NCBI GenBank assembly: GCA_934130025.1
Contig: CAKOXG010000009.1
Location: 1 to 41,632, forward strand
Reading direction: 5' to 3'
Origin: an uncultured Clostridia bacterium
GTDB lineage: Bacteria; Bacillota; Clostridia; TANB77; CAG-508
DNA length: 41,632 bases
Part shown: piece by piece, positions 15,282 through 24,650 of the stretch
How the letters are laid out: each line of letters opens with the position of its first letter
Numbering within the stretch: the first letter of the stretch is position 1
Notes under the pieces: model-generated
Seen by the model: only the letters and a program-made list of their open reading frames with translations
What the model was told of the DNA's origin: nothing
The model's database searches: none
Made by a program: the position numbers and the translations under genes

Positions 15282-18200
15282 ATGAATAAGTTTTTAAAGA
15301 GTCTTGTAATTATTTTTATTGTAATGATTGGAACAATTTTAGCACTTACAACGGCTGTAAAGGCAGAAAGCGTAAATCCAATATATCTTGGGCTTGAATC
15401 ACTTAGAAGCTCTGGATATGGATACCAACAAAGTGCAAAAAAAGTATGGAAAATTGCATCATATAGTAGTGTAAATCCAGGAGAAACGGCTGACTTTAGC
15501 AAAACAATATACTGTATAAAAGCAGGACCTGGATTTGGCTCATCAGATATGGCTACAGGTGGAACTGTTACTAAAAGTACATATAATCAAAGATTTAATT
15601 TAAAAAATTTAAGTTCAATTCCAAGTCCATATATAAACGCTTTACCAACAGGTACAAACTACAATAAATTAATGTGGGTTTTAGACCATTTATATCTAAT
15701 TCCGGCAACAGAAAACACAGCTGAAAAGAATTCTTTTCTAAAAAGTGTAATACCAGATGAAGCTTATAGTGGAATTTCTTCAGACGAGATTGATGTTATA
15801 CAGCAACTTGCAATTTGGTATTTTACAAATCCAACAGGAACATACCATTATTCTGCAGACGAAATAAACCTATATAGAAATGCGACTTATAAATTGGATG
15901 GAGACTACAAGGCTTTTGATGACCTTCTTGGAAAGGATGGATTAGATAAAATAGACGCGCTAAAATCTTTATATAGCTATTACATTGACAATGCAAATGC
16001 AAATTCAAGCTATGTATCAACAGACGTAAATTCTAATCCAGTAGAACTAGTAATAGATGGTGTAACTACAACGCAAGTAAATGGAAACCTCGTATTTGGA
16101 CCATATAAGATAAATCAACTAATAGACACAAATTACAACTTATCTGCAACTTATAAAGACCTAAATGGAAATACAATAACACCAACAATAGCGGTAAAAA
16201 ATGTTAGTGGAACTATTGCTCCAACATCAAAGACATTAAAGCAATTAGTTGGAACAGAATTTTATTTAATGGTGCCAGCAAGTTCAAATATTATGGGAAT
16301 AACAATAGACATTTCCGTATCTGGAACAAATAGAACAGCAAAATATTGGTCTGTTGCAAATGCACCAAATACAGAACAACCAGTTGTAATTATTGAGCAG
16401 ACTCCATATTCATACAAAATAACAAATACTATAAAAGTTCTGAATGGATCGTATAACCTACAAATTGTAAAAACGGATAAAGCAAATGCAAACACAAAGC
16501 TTTCTGGAGCAAAATTCGGAGTAAAAATAAATAACGGACAAGAACAAGAATATACAACAGATAGTAATGGTATGATCTCAATTTCTAATATATCAATTTC
16601 AGAGATTGGAACAGATACTATTGTTATAAATGAAAAAACCGCACCAGCTGGGTATAAAACATTAATTGGAAGTATAACGATAAATGTAAGAAAATCAATT
16701 GGAGAGAATGGTTTATATGTAAGCAATATGACATACACAACAACAACTTCAGAATCTAACAAAGAAGGACTAGAAGTAAGCCTGGCTAATGGAACAATAA
16801 GTGTTACAGTTCCGAATGAGAAAAAGAGTGGACTATATAATCTACAATTAGTAAAAGTGGATAAAGAAAACATAAGGACAAAACTTTCTGGAGCAAAATT
16901 TAAAGTTGAATTAAATGGAGTTACATTAACAGAAAGTGCAACAGATAGCAATGGTATAATTACAATTCCAAATATCGCAATTGATAAAACAGGAACAGAT
17001 GTAATAACAATAACAGAAATAGAAGCTCCAATAGGATATAACAAAATAATTGGAACATTAAAAGTAAATGTAACAAAAATAGAAAGTGCAGATAAATATG
17101 AAGCAGGAAGTGCAACCTTCTCAACAGATACAACAGATGCACAAAAACAAGGTTCGACATTAAATCTAACAAATGGGTTAATTACAGTAACAGTACCAGA
17201 CGAAAAAATGACTGGCTCGTATAATTTAAAATTATTAAAAACAGATACAAATAATAATGCTCTTACAGGAGCAGAATTCAAAATTACATTGCCAGATGGA
17301 ACAGAAAAGACTGCAAAAACAAATTCAGAAGGAATTATAACAATAGATAGAATAAATGTTGCTCAATCTGGTATAGATACAATAACAGTTGAAGAAACAA
17401 ATGCCCCAGCAGGCTATAAAAAAATAATTAATAGCTTACAAATAGAAGTAACAAAAGCAATAACAAACGGAGTGTATACTATAAGCAACCCTCAACTTAA
17501 AAATGTAAATTATAATATGCAAACATCAAATGATTCACAAAAACCAAAAGTTACAATAGATGGAAATACGATAAATCTAACAGTAGTAAATTTAGAAAAA
17601 ACATTCGACCTAGCACTTAGAAAATATATTACTAAAGTAAATGGAACAGATGTCGCTGAGCCAAGGATTCCAAAAATAAATTTAAGTACATTAAATTCAG
17701 GAACAACGGCAACCTATAATCACAGAAAAAATCCTGTGGAAGTAAAAACTGGAGACAAAGTAATATACAATTTAACAATATACAATGAAGGAGAAAAAAT
17801 TGGTAGAGCTACAAAAATTCAAGACCAATTACCAACAGGATTAAAATTCATACAAGTTATATCAGGCAACTTTGAGCTTGATAGTTACTCTGAAGCAGAC
17901 AATTTACTAAAATTAAAGAGAACATCTAATACTGATAATTTGCAAGCTTATAATAGCACTGCACTTGCATCTGAAACAATACAAATAGAATGCGAAGTAA
18001 CACAATTAGCAGGGGCAACAGATAAAATCCTTACAAATGTTGCATGGATTTCAGAAGAATTTGATGCAGAAATCAATAAAACAATAATAAGCCAAACTGG
18101 AGCAGACAGAGACTCTGAGCCAAACACAAAGCCAAATGTAAATAAAGACTCAATGGAAGATTACAAAGGAAATACAGTAAACAAAGATGATTTAGCTGAT

Positions 18201-21200
18201 TCAAATTACTTCTACAAAGGTGAGCAAGATGATGATGATTTTGAAAAATTAATAATAAAAAAGGCTGAAGGAAAGTATGAAATTGAGATTATAAAACAAG
18301 ATGCAACAACAAATGCTAGACTTCAAGGAGCCGTATTTAATGTAAATGGAACAGATAAAACAGCAACAAATGAAAATGGAATTGTAAATCTTGGAACAAC
18401 AGAAATAACAGATTTATCTACAAAAGACACATATATAATAAAAGAAACAACAGCACCAAGTGGGTACAATAAATTTGAAGGAACAATAACTCTAGAAGTT
18501 ACAAAAAAAATAGAAAATGGTGCAAACGTAATAGACGTAGAAAATACAACTATAACAGTAACAGACAAAAATGGACAAGTAATTACAGCGGGCAGCCCTG
18601 TAGCAATAGATAAGACAACAGGAAAGATAACAATTACAGTAGATAACAAATCAATACAAGGTACATATAAATTACAGGTAATCAAAGTTGATTCAAAGAA
18701 TAGCAACACAAAGCTTGCAGGAGCAAAATTTAGCGTAAAAGTAAACAATGAGGACTCTAGGGAATATACAACAGATGAATCAGGAGTATTAAGTATAACT
18801 CCAGTAACTATAACTGGAGAAGGAACAGATACTATAATTATAGAGGAAATAGAAGCTCCAACAGGATATACAAAATTAATAGGACAATTAAAATTAAATG
18901 TAGAAAAAACAATATCAAATGGAAATTATGCAGTAAGTAATGTTGAATTTTCATCAGATACAACAGATGAGCAAAAGCAAGGTACAACAGTAGCCATTGA
19001 TAATGGAACAATAACAGTAACAGTTCCGAACAAAAAAAATCCTGGATTATACAAATTACAACTTATAAAAGTTGATGCACATAATAATACAAAGAAATTA
19101 GCGGGAGCAAAATTTGGAATAAAAATTAATGGCGGAAATGAAAGCACATACACAACAGATGAAAATGGTTTGATAAACATGGATTCTGTTGTAATGGAAG
19201 ATGAAGGAATAGACGTAATTACAATAAGAGAAATTGAAGCACCAGATAAGTACATTCAACTAATTGGTGAACTTAAAGTAAATATTACAAAGTCTTTTAC
19301 AGAAAATGGTTATGAAGTAACAAATGCTGAATTTTCTCCAGAGACAACAGAAATGCAAAAACAAGGTTCAACAGTAGGTTTGGTAAATGGAACAATAACA
19401 ATCACAGTTCCAAATACTCAATTTGATTTAAGCTTAAGAAAATTCATTACAAAAATAAATAATGAAGAAATAACTAGCAGAATTCCAGTACCAGATGTAA
19501 CTCCACTAGTAAATGGAACCTCAACTACCGCAATATACAATCATCCAAAAGATCCACTAGGAGTTGCCGTTGGGGACTTAGTAGAATATACAATACGTGT
19601 ATACAATGAAGGCCCAGAAGACGGTTATGCAGCTGAAATAACAGACCACTTACCAGAACAACTAGAATTTATAGCACAAAATACCATTAATAAAAACTAT
19701 GGTTGGAAAATGTATGATGCAAATGGAAGTGAGACAACTGATGAAACAAAAGCAAAGATAATAAAAACGAATTATTTATCTAAAGAAAACGAACAAACAC
19801 CTGGAGAGAACAAACTTGTAGCATTTGATGGTAATTCACTTGCATACAAAGATGTAAAAGTTGTATGTAGGGTATTAAAAACAGCCCCTATGGTTAAGAA
19901 AATTACAAATATTGCTGATATTTCTAATTTTACAGATGAGAATGGAAATACAGTAAAGGACAGAGATTCAGAAGAAGATAATGTAAATGTACCAACAGGA
20001 AAAAAACTTGAAGACTACAAAGACGAAGAAATCCCAAAAGATTATGTACCAGGGCAACAAGATGATGACGATTTTGAAAAAGTCATAATTAAAGAATTTG
20101 ACCTATCTTTAAGAAAGTTCATCACAAAGGTTGAAACAACTGAAATAACAAGTAGAATTCCTCAAGTAGACACAACAGCATTAAAAGATGGAACAGGAAC
20201 AACAGCAACATATACACATACGAAAGAGCCAGTGCTTGTTTCAAATGGAAATACAGTAATATACACAATACGTGTATACAATGAAGGTGAAATAGACGGA
20301 TATGCAGGCAGAGTAAAAGATGATTTACCAGAGGGAATAGAGTTCTTACCAGAGAATGAAACAAACACAGAATACAGATGGAAGATGCTTGACAAAGACG
20401 GAAAAGTTGTTACAGATGTTGCTGATGCTGTATCAGTTGTAACAGACTATTTATCAAAAGAACAAGGTGAAGCAAGGAGAGGGGACAGTAACGAAAACCC
20501 AGCACTTCTAAAAGCTTATGATAAAGAAAGGGACGTACTTGATTACAAAGACTTAAAAATTGCTTTCAAAGTAATTGAACCAAATACATCTGATAAGATT
20601 ATAATAAATAAAGCACAAATATCTAAGAACACAGATAAGAATGGAAAAGACATTGAAGATCGAGATTCAACTCCAAACCAATGGAATGAAGGAGAAGATG
20701 ACCAAGACATTGAAAAAATAAAGGTTCAATGGTTCGATTTATCACTTAGAAAATGGGTAACACAAGCAATAGTAACAGAAAATGGAGAAGAAAAAATAAC
20801 TCAGACAGGACATAAAGCAGAAGATGATCCAGAACAAATAGTAAAAGTTGATCTAAAAAAGAGCAAAATAGATAAGGTTACAGTAAAGTTCAGATATAAA
20901 ATAAGAGTAAAGAATGAAGGTACAATAGCAGGATATGCAAAAGAAATAAAAGATTATATTCCACAAGGACTGAAATTCGTACAAGAAGATAACCCTCTTT
21001 GGAAGGTAATAGATGAAAATACTGTTACAGCAGACCAGGCAAAAAGTATATTATTAAAACCAGGAGATACCACAGAAGTTGAAATTGTCTTAACATGGAT
21101 AAACGATACAGAGAACTTTGGAGTAATGGATAACTGGGCAGAAATAAGCAAAGATTACAACGAATATGGAGCTCCAGACATTGATTCAACTCCAGATAAT

Positions 21201-21347
21201 AACAAACATGGAGAAGATGATATAGATGATGCACCAGTAATGATAGCAGTACAAACAGGTGAAACAATGGTGTATGCGTTCACAAGCTTAGGAGTCTTAA
21301 CAATATTAGCATCAGGACTTATTTTAATAAAGAAATTTGTGCTATAA
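15282..21347 (+). CDS. Giant surface adhesin: thioester-like domain, SpaA/Cna-B repeats and FDLSLRK modules
   Basis: 2021 residues. A signal peptide ends near residue 28 (AVKA). Residues 30-250 look like a TQXA-type thioester domain: TIYCIKAG (Cys78) and IQQLAIW (Gln175) fit the Cys-Gln pair that forms a covalent host-binding thioester. Six SpaA/Cna-B-like domains start near residues 388, 518, 645, 997, 1127 and 1255. Each opens like YNLQIVKTD (Lys) and ends like NEKTAPAGYK (Glu), the signature of self-forming isopeptide bonds. Four modules beginning FDL(A/S)LRK start near 775, 1381, 1606 and 1818 and carry VYNEG strands like DUF11-type repeats. The C-terminus has VQTGE, a membrane helix and KKFVL. 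The canonical LPXTG is absent; VQTGE may be a variant sortase signal. No sortase gene is in the window. Ribosome site GAAAGGGAAG. Confidence 0.85.
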   Translation: MNKFLKSLVIIFIVMIGTILALTTAVKAESVNPIYLGLESLRSSGYGYQQSAKKVWKIASYSSVNPGETADFSKTIYCIKAGPGFGSSDMATGGTVTKSTYNQRFNLKNLSSIPSPYINALPTGTNYNKLMWVLDHLYLIPATENTAEKNSFLKSVIPDEAYSGISSDEIDVIQQLAIWYFTNPTGTYHYSADEINLYRNATYKLDGDYKAFDDLLGKDGLDKIDALKSLYSYYIDNANANSSYVSTDVNSNPVELVIDGVTTTQVNGNLVFGPYKINQLIDTNYNLSATYKDLNGNTITPTIAVKNVSGTIAPTSKTLKQLVGTEFYLMVPASSNIMGITIDISVSGTNRTAKYWSVANAPNTEQPVVIIEQTPYSYKITNTIKVLNGSYNLQIVKTDKANANTKLSGAKFGVKINNGQEQEYTTDSNGMISISNISISEIGTDTIVINEKTAPAGYKTLIGSITINVRKSIGENGLYVSNMTYTTTTSESNKEGLEVSLANGTISVTVPNEKKSGLYNLQLVKVDKENIRTKLSGAKFKVELNGVTLTESATDSNGIITIPNIAIDKTGTDVITITEIEAPIGYNKIIGTLKVNVTKIESADKYEAGSATFSTDTTDAQKQGSTLNLTNGLITVTVPDEKMTGSYNLKLLKTDTNNNALTGAEFKITLPDGTEKTAKTNSEGIITIDRINVAQSGIDTITVEETNAPAGYKKIINSLQIEVTKAITNGVYTISNPQLKNVNYNMQTSNDSQKPKVTIDGNTINLTVVNLEKTFDLALRKYITKVNGTDVAEPRIPKINLSTLNSGTTATYNHRKNPVEVKTGDKVIYNLTIYNEGEKIGRATKIQDQLPTGLKFIQVISGNFELDSYSEADNLLKLKRTSNTDNLQAYNSTALASETIQIECEVTQLAGATDKILTNVAWISEEFDAEINKTIISQTGADRDSEPNTKPNVNKDSMEDYKGNTVNKDDLADSNYFYKGEQDDDDFEKLIIKKAEGKYEIEIIKQDATTNARLQGAVFNVNGTDKTATNENGIVNLGTTEITDLSTKDTYIIKETTAPSGYNKFEGTITLEVTKKIENGANVIDVENTTITVTDKNGQVITAGSPVAIDKTTGKITITVDNKSIQGTYKLQVIKVDSKNSNTKLAGAKFSVKVNNEDSREYTTDESGVLSITPVTITGEGTDTIIIEEIEAPTGYTKLIGQLKLNVEKTISNGNYAVSNVEFSSDTTDEQKQGTTVAIDNGTITVTVPNKKNPGLYKLQLIKVDAHNNTKKLAGAKFGIKINGGNESTYTTDENGLINMDSVVMEDEGIDVITIREIEAPDKYIQLIGELKVNITKSFTENGYEVTNAEFSPETTEMQKQGSTVGLVNGTITITVPNTQFDLSLRKFITKINNEEITSRIPVPDVTPLVNGTSTTAIYNHPKDPLGVAVGDLVEYTIRVYNEGPEDGYAAEITDHLPEQLEFIAQNTINKNYGWKMYDANGSETTDETKAKIIKTNYLSKENEQTPGENKLVAFDGNSLAYKDVKVVCRVLKTAPMVKKITNIADISNFTDENGNTVKDRDSEEDNVNVPTGKKLEDYKDEEIPKDYVPGQQDDDDFEKVIIKEFDLSLRKFITKVETTEITSRIPQVDTTALKDGTGTTATYTHTKEPVLVSNGNTVIYTIRVYNEGEIDGYAGRVKDDLPEGIEFLPENETNTEYRWKMLDKDGKVVTDVADAVSVVTDYLSKEQGEARRGDSNENPALLKAYDKERDVLDYKDLKIAFKVIEPNTSDKIIINKAQISKNTDKNGKDIEDRDSTPNQWNEGEDDQDIEKIKVQWFDLSLRKWVTQAIVTENGEEKITQTGHKAEDDPEQIVKVDLKKSKIDKVTVKFRYKIRVKNEGTIAGYAKEIKDYIPQGLKFVQEDNPLWKVIDENTVTADQAKSILLKPGDTTEVEIVLTWINDTENFGVMDNWAEISKDYNEYGAPDIDSTPDNNKHGEDDIDDAPVMIAVQTGETMVYAFTSLGVLTILASGLILIKKFVL

Positions 21348-21372
21348 TTTAAAATTGTAATATAGTATGAAC

Positions 21373-21419
21373 AAGTAAAAGGCTTAAGGGATTTTCCCCA
21401 AGATGCCTTTTACTTTTTT
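21373..21419 (+). terminator. Terminator of the adhesin gene
   Basis: An 11-bp stem (21373-21383 with 21405-21415) has further inner pairing and is followed by a T run to 21419. Confidence 0.85.
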
Positions 21420-21425
21420 ATATGT

Positions 21426-21453
21426 TTGACTTTTTATAATTTTTTGATATAAT
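21426..21453 (+). promoter_or_regulatory. Promoter of tRNA-Ser(CGA)
   Basis: TTGACT at 21426-21431, 16-nt spacer, TATAAT at 21448-21453, 14 nt before the tRNA. Confidence 0.7.
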
Positions 21454-21467
21454 ATAAAAGCACAAGA

Positions 21468-21560
21468 GGAGATGTATCGAAGTGGTCATAACGAGGCTGA
21501 CTCGAAATCAGTTAGTCGGTTTAAGCCGGCCCGTGGGTTCGAATCCCACCGTCTCCGCCA
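21468..21560 (+). tRNA. tRNA-Ser (anticodon CGA)
   Basis: A class II tRNA of 93 nt including encoded CCA. The acceptor pairs GGAGATG with CGTCTCC. The anticodon stem GCTGA/TCAGT (one G-T pair) holds loop CTCGAAA (anticodon CGA). It has a long variable arm, and the T arm GTGGG-TTCGAAT-CCCAC. It reads UCG. Confidence 0.96.
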
Positions 21561-21588
21561 ACTAAGAATAGAAAGGAAAATTCTGTAC

Positions 21589-22344
21589 ATGAATACTGAT
21601 ATGAAAGATAAAATAAAATTTTGTACAGCCATAGGAATTTTACTTATAATAATAATAACGGTACTTTTAATTATTATACAGTACCAAGTTGAAGGAGAAA
21701 AAAACATGCCCTATCAGCTTACTAAAATAACAATAATAAGTACAGCTGAAGGAGAACAAAATTCAGACACACAAGAAGATGAACAAGAAACAAATTCTTC
21801 AAGATGGAATCTTAATGTAAACCAAAGTAATGATATATACTTTTTTATAGATAAAAATAGTGATTTAACTGAAGATATTTTAGAATCTGTTACAATTGAG
21901 AATATTGAAGTAAAAAAAGCTCCACAAAAAGGAACAATAAAAGCATATATGCCAAATAGCAATGATGGAAGGCTTTTTGTTTATGATGATAGTTTTCTAA
22001 TTGATAATAAATTAGAATATAAAGGAGGAAAAAGTAGCAACACAAAGACACTTGAAATAGGAAGTAAGGGTGGTTCTGCAGCAATTAGAATTGCCAATTG
22101 TAATATTGGAAAATTCATATCTGAAGAAGATACAGAAGTTAAACATGATGGAACTTTAATTACAAAAATAGGGGAAAATGAAGAAGAATTTGCTTTTACA
22201 GTAAGTTTTGATATTATTTTAAAAATAAATAAAATAAAATATAAAGCAACTATAAATTTGAACCTTCCAGAAGAGGGTCTAAGTGAAGAGGGAACTACTA
22301 CAAAAGAGATAACAGAAGGTTTTATATTCAAAAGAATAAAATAA
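21589..22344 (+). CDS. Membrane-anchored extracytoplasmic hypothetical protein
   Basis: Not recognised. 251 residues: a short Lys-rich N-terminus, one hydrophobic segment at about residues 12-30 (IGILLIIIITVLLIIIQYQV), then a polar, Asn/Glu-rich, beta-rich outer domain. The latter has NDIYFFIDKNSDLTEDILES and EVKKAPQKGTIKAYMPNSND and ends TKEITEGFIFKRIK. The frame is open further upstream through the tRNA-Ser gene, but that part is tRNA. I chose ATG 21589, with GAAAGGA upstream; it begins 28 nt after the tRNA. No terminator or promoter was seen between tRNA and ORF, so it may be read through from the tRNA promoter. Confidence 0.75.
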   Translation: MNTDMKDKIKFCTAIGILLIIIITVLLIIIQYQVEGEKNMPYQLTKITIISTAEGEQNSDTQEDEQETNSSRWNLNVNQSNDIYFFIDKNSDLTEDILESVTIENIEVKKAPQKGTIKAYMPNSNDGRLFVYDDSFLIDNKLEYKGGKSSNTKTLEIGSKGGSAAIRIANCNIGKFISEEDTEVKHDGTLITKIGENEEEFAFTVSFDIILKINKIKYKATINLNLPEEGLSEEGTTTKEITEGFIFKRIK

Positions 22345-22368
22345 AGGTAAAGAAAAATAAAAATTTAC

Positions 22369-22397
22369 TTGATAATATAAAAAAAATAGTATATACT
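22369..22397 (+). promoter_or_regulatory. Promoter of SRP RNA
   Basis: TTGATA at 22369-22374, 17-nt spacer, TATACT at 22392-22397. The predicted start is close to the 5' strand of the RNA terminal helix. Confidence 0.65.
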
Positions 22398-22401
22398 ACA
22401 T

Positions 22402-22558
22402 AAAGTATGAGAAATATACTTTAGCTTTTGTGTGGAGAGCACACCAATAAAGAACCGTGAACCTTGTCAGGTCTGGAAAGAAGCAGCAATAAGCGAAAAT
22501 TCTTTATGTGGAGTACTTTCCACGGAGAAGCTAAATAAAATTAATCTCATACTTTTTT
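22402..22558 (+). ncRNA. ffs: Signal recognition particle RNA (small type)
   Basis: The conserved domain IV apical loop is present (GTCAGGTCTGGAAAGAAGCA, from about 22467), the binding site of Ffh. It is flanked by helices AAAGAA/TTCTTT and a longer one pairing 22423-22436 with 22519-22532. The outermost 11 bp pair 22402-22412 with 22545-22555, followed by a T run. That suggests a transcript of about 155 nt whose closing helix also acts as terminator. No Alu-domain region like that of the 270-nt Bacillus scRNA is apparent. Its position directly before dnaX is typical of Firmicutes. Confidence 0.88.
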
Positions 22559-22599
22559 ACAATATAGATGAATTACACCACAATTTTGGAGGTGAAAAT

Positions 22600-24273
22600 A
22601 TGGAATATACCGCGTTATATAGAAAATTTAGACCAAAGAGATTTGACGAAATAGTAGGACAGGAACATATAGTAAGAACAATAAAGAATGAGTTAATAAA
22701 TGATAGAGTGGGACATGCGTACCTGTTTAATGGTGGAAGAGGAACTGGAAAAACTTCTGCTGCAAAAATTCTTGCAAGAGCTGTAAATTGTTTAAATCCA
22801 CAAGATGGAGAACCATGCAACGAATGTGAAATATGCAGGGCCGCATTAGATGGCTCATTAACAGATATTGTAGAGATGGATGCTGCTTCAAACAACAGTG
22901 TTGAAGATGTAAGAGCAATAAGAGATGAAGTGAACTTTTTGCCTACTCTTGCAAAATATAGAGTATATATAATAGATGAGGTACATATGCTTTCAATAGG
23001 AGCTTTTAATGCCTTACTTAAAACTCTTGAAGAGCCACCGGCACACGTTAAATTTATATTGGCAACAACGGAACCACAAAAATTACCAGCTACAATACTT
23101 TCAAGATGTCAAAGATTTGATTTCAAGAAAATATCAAATGAAAATATAGAAAAAAGATTAAATTATGTGTGTGATGAAAGTAAAATAGATATAACACCAG
23201 AAGCAAAAAAGCTAATTTCTATTCTTGCAGAAGGAGCAATGAGGGATGCTTTAAGCATATTGGAAAGATGTATGCAGGAAGAAGGAAAAATAACAGAAGA
23301 GGTTGTAAAAGAGTTAGTTGGAATTCCAAAAACAGAAAGTGTATACAAAATTACTAAAAGTATATTAAATAAAAATTATACAGAAGCATTAAACAGCATA
23401 AATGAAGTTATATCTGAAGGAAAGGATATTGTAAATTATTTATGGGAAATAATAAAATATGTTAAGGATATATTAATATACAAAACGGGAATGAACCTAG
23501 AAGTATATTCAGAAAAGGAAAAGAAAGATATACAAGAGTTGGCAAATAGTACTACAAAAGAAGTCCTAATATCGATAATATATGAACTTTCTAATCTTCA
23601 AAATGATATAAAATGGTCTTCACAAAAATTAATAATGTTTCAAGTAACAATAATAAAATTGTGTAGTAATCAAATTTCTGAAGGAAAAGAGCACTATGGT
23701 GCTAATGATTTAAATATGAATACTAATGAAAAAAATCAAAAAACAGAAGTCGAAAATTTGCAAAATAAAGAAGAAATAAATAATTTGAATTATAAAGTAT
23801 CAAGACTTGAAAAAGAGATTGATCAGTTAAGAAATAGGGCTAGATTATCCACAACAAAAGGAAAAAATGTGGATAGTGAAAAGCAAAATGGGGCAATAGG
23901 AGGACCTAAACCTGAAATAAAAAAAATGAATGCAGTTGAATTAGGACAAAAGATAGAAACTTGGCCAAAAATAATTGGGCAAATAAAACAAGAAGGAAAA
24001 ATATCTTTATCATCAGCACTATCTACATCAACAGCAAACCAAATAAATGATATGACAATAGGCATAATGTTTGAGAAGGGCTTGACTCCATTTGGAAGAA
24101 CCATACTAGAGAGGCCAGAGAATATGAGTGAAATAACAAAACAGGTCTCAATAGATCAGGGAAAGCCAATGAGAGTGGTAATAATAGATAATAATGATGA
24201 AATAATGACTAAAAATAGTAATATAGAAGATTTGACAAATGGAATAGATATGCCAATTAATATAATAGAATAA
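22600..24273 (+). CDS. dnaX: DNA polymerase III subunits gamma/tau
   Basis: Clamp-loader ATPase of the replisome, 557 residues. It starts MEYTALYRKFRPKRFDEIVG. The Walker A is AYLFNGGRGTGKTSAAKIL (about residues 40-58), the zinc-binding Cys set is CLNPQDGEPCNECEICRAA, and Walker B is VYIIDEVHMLS. The sensor regions are LLKTLEEPPAHVKFILATTE and ILSRCQRFDFKKI. The C-terminal part is a Lys/Glu-rich linker with a heptad-like stretch near residue 400 and a tau-like end. The frame continues upstream through the SRP RNA; ATG 22600 is preferred for GGAGGTG at 22588-22594 and the family N-terminus. Operon with ebfC and recR. Confidence 0.96.
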   Translation: MEYTALYRKFRPKRFDEIVGQEHIVRTIKNELINDRVGHAYLFNGGRGTGKTSAAKILARAVNCLNPQDGEPCNECEICRAALDGSLTDIVEMDAASNNSVEDVRAIRDEVNFLPTLAKYRVYIIDEVHMLSIGAFNALLKTLEEPPAHVKFILATTEPQKLPATILSRCQRFDFKKISNENIEKRLNYVCDESKIDITPEAKKLISILAEGAMRDALSILERCMQEEGKITEEVVKELVGIPKTESVYKITKSILNKNYTEALNSINEVISEGKDIVNYLWEIIKYVKDILIYKTGMNLEVYSEKEKKDIQELANSTTKEVLISIIYELSNLQNDIKWSSQKLIMFQVTIIKLCSNQISEGKEHYGANDLNMNTNEKNQKTEVENLQNKEEINNLNYKVSRLEKEIDQLRNRARLSTTKGKNVDSEKQNGAIGGPKPEIKKMNAVELGQKIETWPKIIGQIKQEGKISLSSALSTSTANQINDMTIGIMFEKGLTPFGRTILERPENMSEITKQVSIDQGKPMRVVIIDNNDEIMTKNSNIEDLTNGIDMPINIIE

Positions 24274-24289
24274 CAAGGAGGAATGTAAT

Positions 24290-24634
24290 ATGTCAAAAAG
24301 AGGAGGATTCCCAGGAATGGGTGGAGGTTTTGGTGGAATGAACCTAAACCAATTAATGAAAGAAGCAAAAAAAATGCAGGCTGATATGGAAAAATCACAA
24401 GATGAACTTGCAGAAAAAGAATTTGAGGCCACAAGTGGAGGAGAAGCTGTAAAAGTAAAGGTTTCTGGCAAAAAAGAAATATTGGAACTAAAAATAAAGC
24501 CAGAAGCAGTTGATCCTGATGATGTAGAAATGTTAGAGGATCTTATAACAAGCTGTATAAATAACGCATTAAAACAAGTAGATTCTGCTGCATCTCAAGC
24601 TTTAGGAAAATTTAATATTCCAGGATTAATGTAA
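24290..24634 (+). CDS. ebfC: YbaB/EbfC nucleoid-associated protein
   Basis: A 114-residue dimeric DNA-binding protein of the YbaB/EbfC family. It has a Gly/Met-rich N-terminus (FPGMGGGFGGMN), the helix LNQLMKEAKKMQADMEKSQD and the core EFEATSGGEAVKVKVSGKKE. It ends with LEDLITSCINNALKQVDSAA and a Gly-Leu-Met tail. It lies between dnaX and recR with 16-nt gaps on both sides, the usual order in bacteria. Ribosome site AAGGAGGAA. Confidence 0.95.
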   Translation: MSKRGGFPGMGGGFGGMNLNQLMKEAKKMQADMEKSQDELAEKEFEATSGGEAVKVKVSGKKEILELKIKPEAVDPDDVEMLEDLITSCINNALKQVDSAASQALGKFNIPGLM

Positions 24635-24650
24635 TAGGAGAAAAATTCAC

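Noticed and set aside
16262..17281. Long minus-strand open frame (339 codons) inside the adhesin
   Set aside because: It is antisense to the SpaA repeats, has no ribosome site, and its open frame is explained by the low-complexity codon pattern of the repeats on the other strand.
16445..19420. CRISPR array or short tandem repeat in the repetitive adhesin region
   Set aside because: The repeats are about 380 nt protein domains with divergent sequence, not short identical repeats with spacers.
21472..21588. Open frame running through tRNA-Ser into the membrane protein
   Set aside because: The sequence folds as a complete tRNA with encoded CCA. The protein start is placed after it at 21589.
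22432..22599. dnaX frame extended upstream through the SRP RNA
   Set aside because: That region contains the conserved SRP RNA loop. The DnaX N-terminus and strong ribosome site are at 22600.
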